From NCBI GenBank assembly GCA_026745465.1, contig JACYXH010000772.1:4981385-5045384 (forward strand): a stretch of DNA of 64,000 bases, written 5' to 3'. Each line of letters begins with the position of its first letter. Within the stretch, counting starts at the first letter, position 1. A program made the position numbers and the translations under genes. The DNA comes from Lota lota (Eukaryota > Chordata > Actinopteri > Gadiformes > Lotidae). The notes under the pieces are model-generated. The model had not been told where the DNA came from, made no database searches, and saw only the letters and a list, made by a program, of their open reading frames with translations. Positions 61,130 to 64,000 of the stretch are shown here, piece by piece.

Positions 61130-64000
61130 TAATAATAATACATATATACATATAAAACAGGCAGCAGGCTACAGGCCGCTAGAGTCCACTGTGCATGACT
61201 AAATAGTAAATATCTGCATTCATCTTCCCATTCTACATCCACCCCTCTTTGTCCCCCCAGGACAGCATTCCGTTTGCTGTGATTGGCAGCAACACGGTGG
61301 TGGAGGCCCAGGGCAAGAGGGTGCGTGGGCGTCTGTACCCCTGGGGTATCGTTGAAGGTGAGGAAACGATGCACAGTGGGGGGAAAATCCACTTTCTGCT
61401 CCATGGTGACGTGAGTTCATTATGTTGGGTCGAATTTCGTTGCTCTTCTAATCTTGTGGTAGCCATTTTGAATTGATCTATAGAATACAGCAGTGTATGC
61501 ACTGGCTCCCTTGCTCACAGAGATTGTGTAGGATTTCCCAAAGGCCTGTTTTATTTAAGATGAAACCCAATCAAAATCAAGCAGCCACCATTGTTTTTCC
61601 TGTAAGACTGGAGAGTAAATGATCACTCACGACTCTCTCTATCTCCCTGGCTCCATGGTTCTGGCAGTGGAGAACTCGTCCCACTGTGACTTCATCAAGC
61701 TGCGCAACATGCTGGTGCGCACGCACATGCAGGACCTGAAGGACGTGATGCGGGAGACTCACTATGAGAACTACCGGGCCCACTGCATCCAGAGCATGAC
61801 ACGCATGGTGGTGAAGGAGCGTAACCGCAAGTACGCTCACCGCCGGCACCGCTCCTGCCGTCCCACTGGCCCATCGGTCAACACCAGATGGACGCGGGCA
61901 TGAAAGGCACACACATAGTGTGATTTGTGTACATTGTGTATACATAGAATACACAATGACCATTAGAAGCAAAAAAGCTAAATATCTACCTTAGACTGTT
62001 TAGTAAGTCATCTTCATGTGTTTCTGTAATAGTAAGTGTGATGTAAGTCGCTCTGGGCCAGGGGTGTGTCATTTGAAGTTCCACCTGTGTCCTGCAGCAA
62101 GCTGACCAGGGAGAGCGGCACAGACTTCCCCATCCCACCGGCGGGCGGGGGGGTCGACGGCGAGACGGAGAAGCTCATCCGAGAGAAAGACGAGGAGGTA
62201 CTGAACACGGCCCGCCATACGGACACACGTCGACACCATGAGCCAGAGCCTCAGACCCAATGCCCTAGCGACCAACGCGAGCCCCCGGAGGCTCGGCCCG
62301 ATCGGGGTCCGAACCCACAGCAGACAGAACGCGATGCTGCTCTTTAACATGGAGTGTATTTAGCAGCCTATTTAACAATGACATGAAGAGATTCATGTTT
62401 TCCCCTTAGTATGCCCCCCCCCCCCCCCTTCAAAAGTCACAGCATGCCAATTTTGAAGCCTTAAAGTTTTAAAGTGAATATTAAGTCGTTTATTATGTGC
62501 TTTTCCACATAGTCTAAAGTAAATGAAAATACTGTTAATTGAAATGCTGTTTCTTGGCAACATGGAAACTCCATGCTCTTTCACCACACCCCCAGCCCCC
62601 CAACCCTGGGTCTGGGATAGTCTGGGATACTAAATGTTTTATTATTTATAGTATTCTGAACTTTAAAGGTCCAGTGTTTAGTATTTAGAAGCAACTAGCG
62701 GTGAGGTTGCTGATTGCAACCAACCCCCTCGCCCCTCCCTTTCCAATGACTATGGGGGCCTGTACTGGCCTGTATTTTGTAAAGTGCCAGTAGGTATTTC
62801 CGTTTTGCGAAAAAGGTATCAATCAGGTGTCATTGTCAAAGTCCCCTTGGTCACTGTACATGTTGTAGGACATGACGGAGGTAGGTCTATTTAATGTTTG
62901 ATTGTAAGGTTACAAAAACACGATTCTTATTTTCATGGGATTATACACTAATTAAGACATACATCCTGCCAAGTCCGTTCTGTTAGATGCCGCTTAATGC
63001 TACACACTGCATCTTTATTGATATAACGTAGCAGTGGTTGGTTATAGGTGAAAAACTCACTTCGCTTGAACACATGTAGTAACTATATTTCCCTAACTGT
63101 TTCACATACAATGTCATAACCTTGTCTCATGAAAAGGTATATTTATTTCAAATATATTTATTATTTATTTGCTCAAATAAACTATTTTCTGTTGGACTTT
63201 TTTCTCAAATTGTAATAAATCTTAAAATTATATTTAAAAAAAATTGTAAACATTGATCATGTATACCTTTAGTATACATGATCTATACACACTAGAAAAC
63301 TATTAAAACCTCACTTCCATGCAGTTTTTTCTTGTTAGTTCCACTGGTTGTTTTGCTGTTAACACAATATGATCAATAATAGTTACAAGGCCTTTCCAGG
63401 AAGTAGCCAAGCCCACAGCTTGAAAGAACTTTGTCAGGTGACCACTACCAGTTTGCTGAGTAGTATTGAGCCACCATTCTCCGAACACTTTACCAAGGGC
63501 CAGATTTCAATGACAGAGCTGTCTGTGTGGTCTCGCGTTTTGTTTAGTTTTTTACACAATTGGTTGCCATCCAATACACATCCCAAGGCCTCAGACAATG
63601 TAGAATACAATTTAATATTTCAACATTTAAGGGGCACCTATATTTCAAATATGTTTGGTGCTGAGCCTCCTTCACAGTATATGATAAATTCCCCTACCAG
63701 CCTACACAGTCGACTGTACCAACTGGTTGATTGATCTATCCAACATACACTCCCATGTGTGACGTCACCATTAGCGTACATGGAACAAAAAATAAAATAC
63801 CTTGTCATGGCTTATCACCATCCAACCTGGTGGGGAAGTAGCGTGTTTTTAAATAAATACTAGTGCAGTGGCTGCATAGCTACACCACTGGAGGCCGGAG
63901 ATTGAACTGAGCTGTCTTGTGTGTGTTTCTCCCTAGCTGCGGCGGATGCAGGAGATGCTGACCAAGATACAGGAGCAGATGCACACACAGAGAGAAGCAT
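56827..64000 (+). CDS. septin4: Septin 4, GTP-binding cytoskeletal protein, 3' end cut by window
   Basis: Joined exons: 56827-56979, (57624-57650 optional), 58157-58465, 58835-58931, 59022-59108, 59264-59387, 59561-59695, 60396-60513, 60611-60712, 61261-61357, 61668-61830, 62098-62197, 63937-64000. The frame is open across all junctions, giving 516 residues without the microexon. Seen: an acidic and Gln/His-rich N-terminus, a Pro/Ser segment ([15 protein letters not shown]), polybasic HRKSVKKG, G1 GESGLGKST (about residues 188-195), G3 DTPGFGD, G4 AKAD, the septin unique element, and a C-terminal heptad region ([13 protein letters not shown]). Septin 4 rather than 5 is favoured by [31 protein letters not shown] and the RPKSPW...DPY segment. 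Known for the family: septins bind GTP and form hetero-oligomeric filaments at membranes, cilia, midbody and sperm annulus. The stop should lie a few codons past the window end. Confidence 0.93.
57624..57650 (+). CDS. septin4: Possible 27-nt septin 4 microexon
   Basis: A good acceptor (tttttcccttcag) and a donor (aag|gtaata) bracket 27 bases coding ADGRGVLVK, phase 0 at both ends. Including it adds nine residues between DFEQ and DSELEN without changing the frame. Chance remains possible because the sequence is too short to judge by similarity. Confidence 0.45.
58157..58465 (+). CDS. septin4: septin 4 exon: proline-rich N-terminal extension
   Basis: One hundred and three codons from [18 protein letters not shown] to [17 protein letters not shown], donor gtaact. 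The end matches the SPWGKLDPYDSSE segment of human septin 4; the rest is low-complexity His, Ser and Pro. The acceptor is a tandem ttcagag: AG at 58153-58154 or at 58155-58156. The second suits a phase 0 upstream exon; the first suits a phase 1 exon such as 33119-33170. An internal ATG (58179, context aacatcATGG) is a possible downstream start. Confidence 0.88.
58509..58550. repeat. (GT)n microsatellite next to septin donor
   Basis: About 42 bases of GT, 43 bases downstream of the donor at 58466. Confidence 0.95.
58835..58931 (+). CDS. septin4: septin 4 exon: polybasic region and start of GTPase
   Basis: Codes [20 protein letters not shown], then [12 protein letters not shown] and one base of the next Gly. 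The HRKSVKKG stretch is the phosphoinositide-binding polybasic region of septins. Acceptor cttttcaag, donor gtcagt. Confidence 0.95.
59022..59108 (+). CDS. septin4: septin 4 exon: P-loop (G1)
   Basis: Codes [20 protein letters not shown] then [18 protein letters not shown] is the Walker A loop that holds GTP phosphates, with catalytic-site Lys and Ser intact. Donor gtgaga. The intron that follows is 155 bases. Confidence 0.95.
59264..59387 (+). CDS. septin4: septin 4 exon: switch regions and G3
   Basis: Codes [20 protein letters not shown], then [20 protein letters not shown] and E, ending inside a Cys codon. It includes the switch I threonines and the G3 DTPGFGD motif. Acceptor accaaag, donor gtaact. 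Confidence 0.95.
59561..59695 (+). CDS. septin4: septin 4 exon: GTPase core, alpha-2 to beta-4
   Basis: Codes [40 protein letters not shown] and SPFGHG (Gly split). These are invariant septin-family segments. Acceptor ctgtttcag, donor gtacga. Confidence 0.96.
60396..60513 (+). CDS. septin4: septin 4 exon: G4 motif, GC donor
   Basis: Codes [20 protein letters not shown], then [23 protein letters not shown] is the G4 guanine-specificity motif. The exon ends AAG|gcaagg, a GC donor. The next exon begins IREEIEQ, and the joined protein aligns without a gap to human septin 4, so the GC-AG junction is well supported. Confidence 0.94.
60611..60712 (+). CDS. septin4: septin 4 exon: acidic loop
   Basis: Thirty-four codons from [20 protein letters not shown] through [14 protein letters not shown]. 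It contains the acidic DSDEDEDFK loop typical of the septin 1/2/4/5 subgroup. Phase 0 at both ends; acceptor tgcgggcag, donor gtgagt. Confidence 0.95.
60805..60925 (+). mobile_element. tRNA-derived SINE in septin 4 intron
   Basis: B box TGGGTTTGATTCCC at about 60868-60881, and a tail close to CTTTGGATAAAAGCGTCTGCTAAAT (here ctttggattaaagcgtctg near 60896-60914). This head and tail combination is widespread in teleosts. It starts about 90 bases after a septin donor. Confidence 0.7.
61077..61140. repeat. (AAT)n microsatellite
   Basis: About 64 bases of AAT, following the SINE at 60805-60925 in the same septin intron. Confidence 0.95.
61261..61357 (+). CDS. septin4: septin 4 exon: septin unique element, first part
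   Basis: Codes [20 protein letters not shown] then [19 protein letters not shown] is a septin-family hallmark and IGSN supports the guanine base. Acceptor gtccccccag, donor gtgagg. Confidence 0.96.
61668..61830 (+). CDS. septin4: septin 4 exon: septin unique element, second part
   Basis: Codes [40 protein letters not shown] and [14 protein letters not shown] plus two bases. The true donor is aa|gtacgc. The open frame continues past it for 72 bases to a TGA, so intron retention would give a septin without its C-terminal helix. Confidence 0.95.
62098..62197 (+). CDS. septin4: septin 4 exon: C-terminal linker
   Basis: Codes [14 protein letters not shown], a Gly-rich stretch PPAGGGVDG, then [12 protein letters not shown], phase 0 end at gtactg. 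[13 protein letters not shown] is diagnostic for septin 4 against septin 5. The GGG segment is lineage variation. Confidence 0.95.
62414..62428. repeat. Poly-C run (15)
   Basis: Uninterrupted C run in the septin intron. Confidence 0.88.
62663..63017 (+). mobile_element. Inverted-repeat element, family A (copy 1)
   Basis: The left end begins TTAAAGGTCCAGTGTTTAG and the right end, reversed, TAAAGATGCAGTGTGTAG. The interior has a motif shared with the second copy (actagcggtgaggttgc). About 355 bases, non-coding, in the last visible septin intron. The end consensus is one I recognise as widespread in teleost non-coding DNA. Confidence 0.6.
63937..64000 (+). CDS. septin4: septin 4 terminal coiled-coil exon, truncated
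   Basis: Codes [20 protein letters not shown] and on to the window edge. It is a heptad-repeat helix matching the RRMQEMLHKIQKQM end of mammalian septin 4. The human protein stops a few residues later, so only a short piece should be missing. Confidence 0.92.
   Translation, partial: MRRMQEMLTKIQEQMHTQREA

Overview
This 64 kb window is nuclear DNA from a ray-finned (teleost) fish. The evidence is two vertebrate genes split into short GT-AG exons, tRNA-derived SINEs with a teleost-type tail, and short inverted-repeat elements. There is also a very high density of long simple repeats: (TG)n and (TC)n tracts of 100 bases or more, and C or G runs of 20-33. Such repeat density is known in cod-like fishes (Gadiformes), but placing the species there is only an inference.

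Region 1, 1 to about 30,040, plus strand: limk1 (LIM domain kinase 1), from the second half of LIM1 to the stop codon at 29,009-29,011. Fourteen coding exons join with consistent phases into 610 codons. They encode the end of LIM1, LIM2, PDZ, a Ser/Pro-rich linker and the kinase domain. The exons for the N-terminus and first half of LIM1 were not found and probably lie upstream of base 1. Inside the 9.9 kb intron between the LIM1 and LIM2 exons lies a candidate alternative first exon (14,846-14,908). It has a strong start context and a dicysteine motif, and it would join the LIM2 exon in frame to give a LIM1-less kinase.

Region 2, about 30,040 to 56,826: mostly non-coding. It holds a candidate promoter plus first coding exon (32,844-33,170), a candidate 36-nt microexon (46,679-46,714), another possible first exon (51,780-51,815) and a TATA promoter with a non-coding first exon (55,509-55,620). 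All have phases compatible with the downstream septin gene. I read them as alternative 5' ends of that gene, which is an inference. The rest is microsatellites, a 34-bp minisatellite, inverted-repeat elements and SINE fragments.

Region 3, 56,827 to 64,000, plus strand: a septin GTPase gene. It matches vertebrate septin 4 in the C-terminal half and in the proline-rich segment ahead of the GTPase domain. Twelve coding exons are clear, and a 27-nt microexon is possible. One intron uses a GC-AG boundary. The last exon runs off the window a few codons before the expected stop.

Both products act on the cytoskeleton: LIMK1 phosphorylates cofilin to stabilise actin filaments, and septins form filaments that scaffold membrane and actin. 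They are tandem neighbours on the same strand, but nothing here shows co-regulation. No rRNA, functional tRNA, CRISPR or prokaryotic feature was seen.
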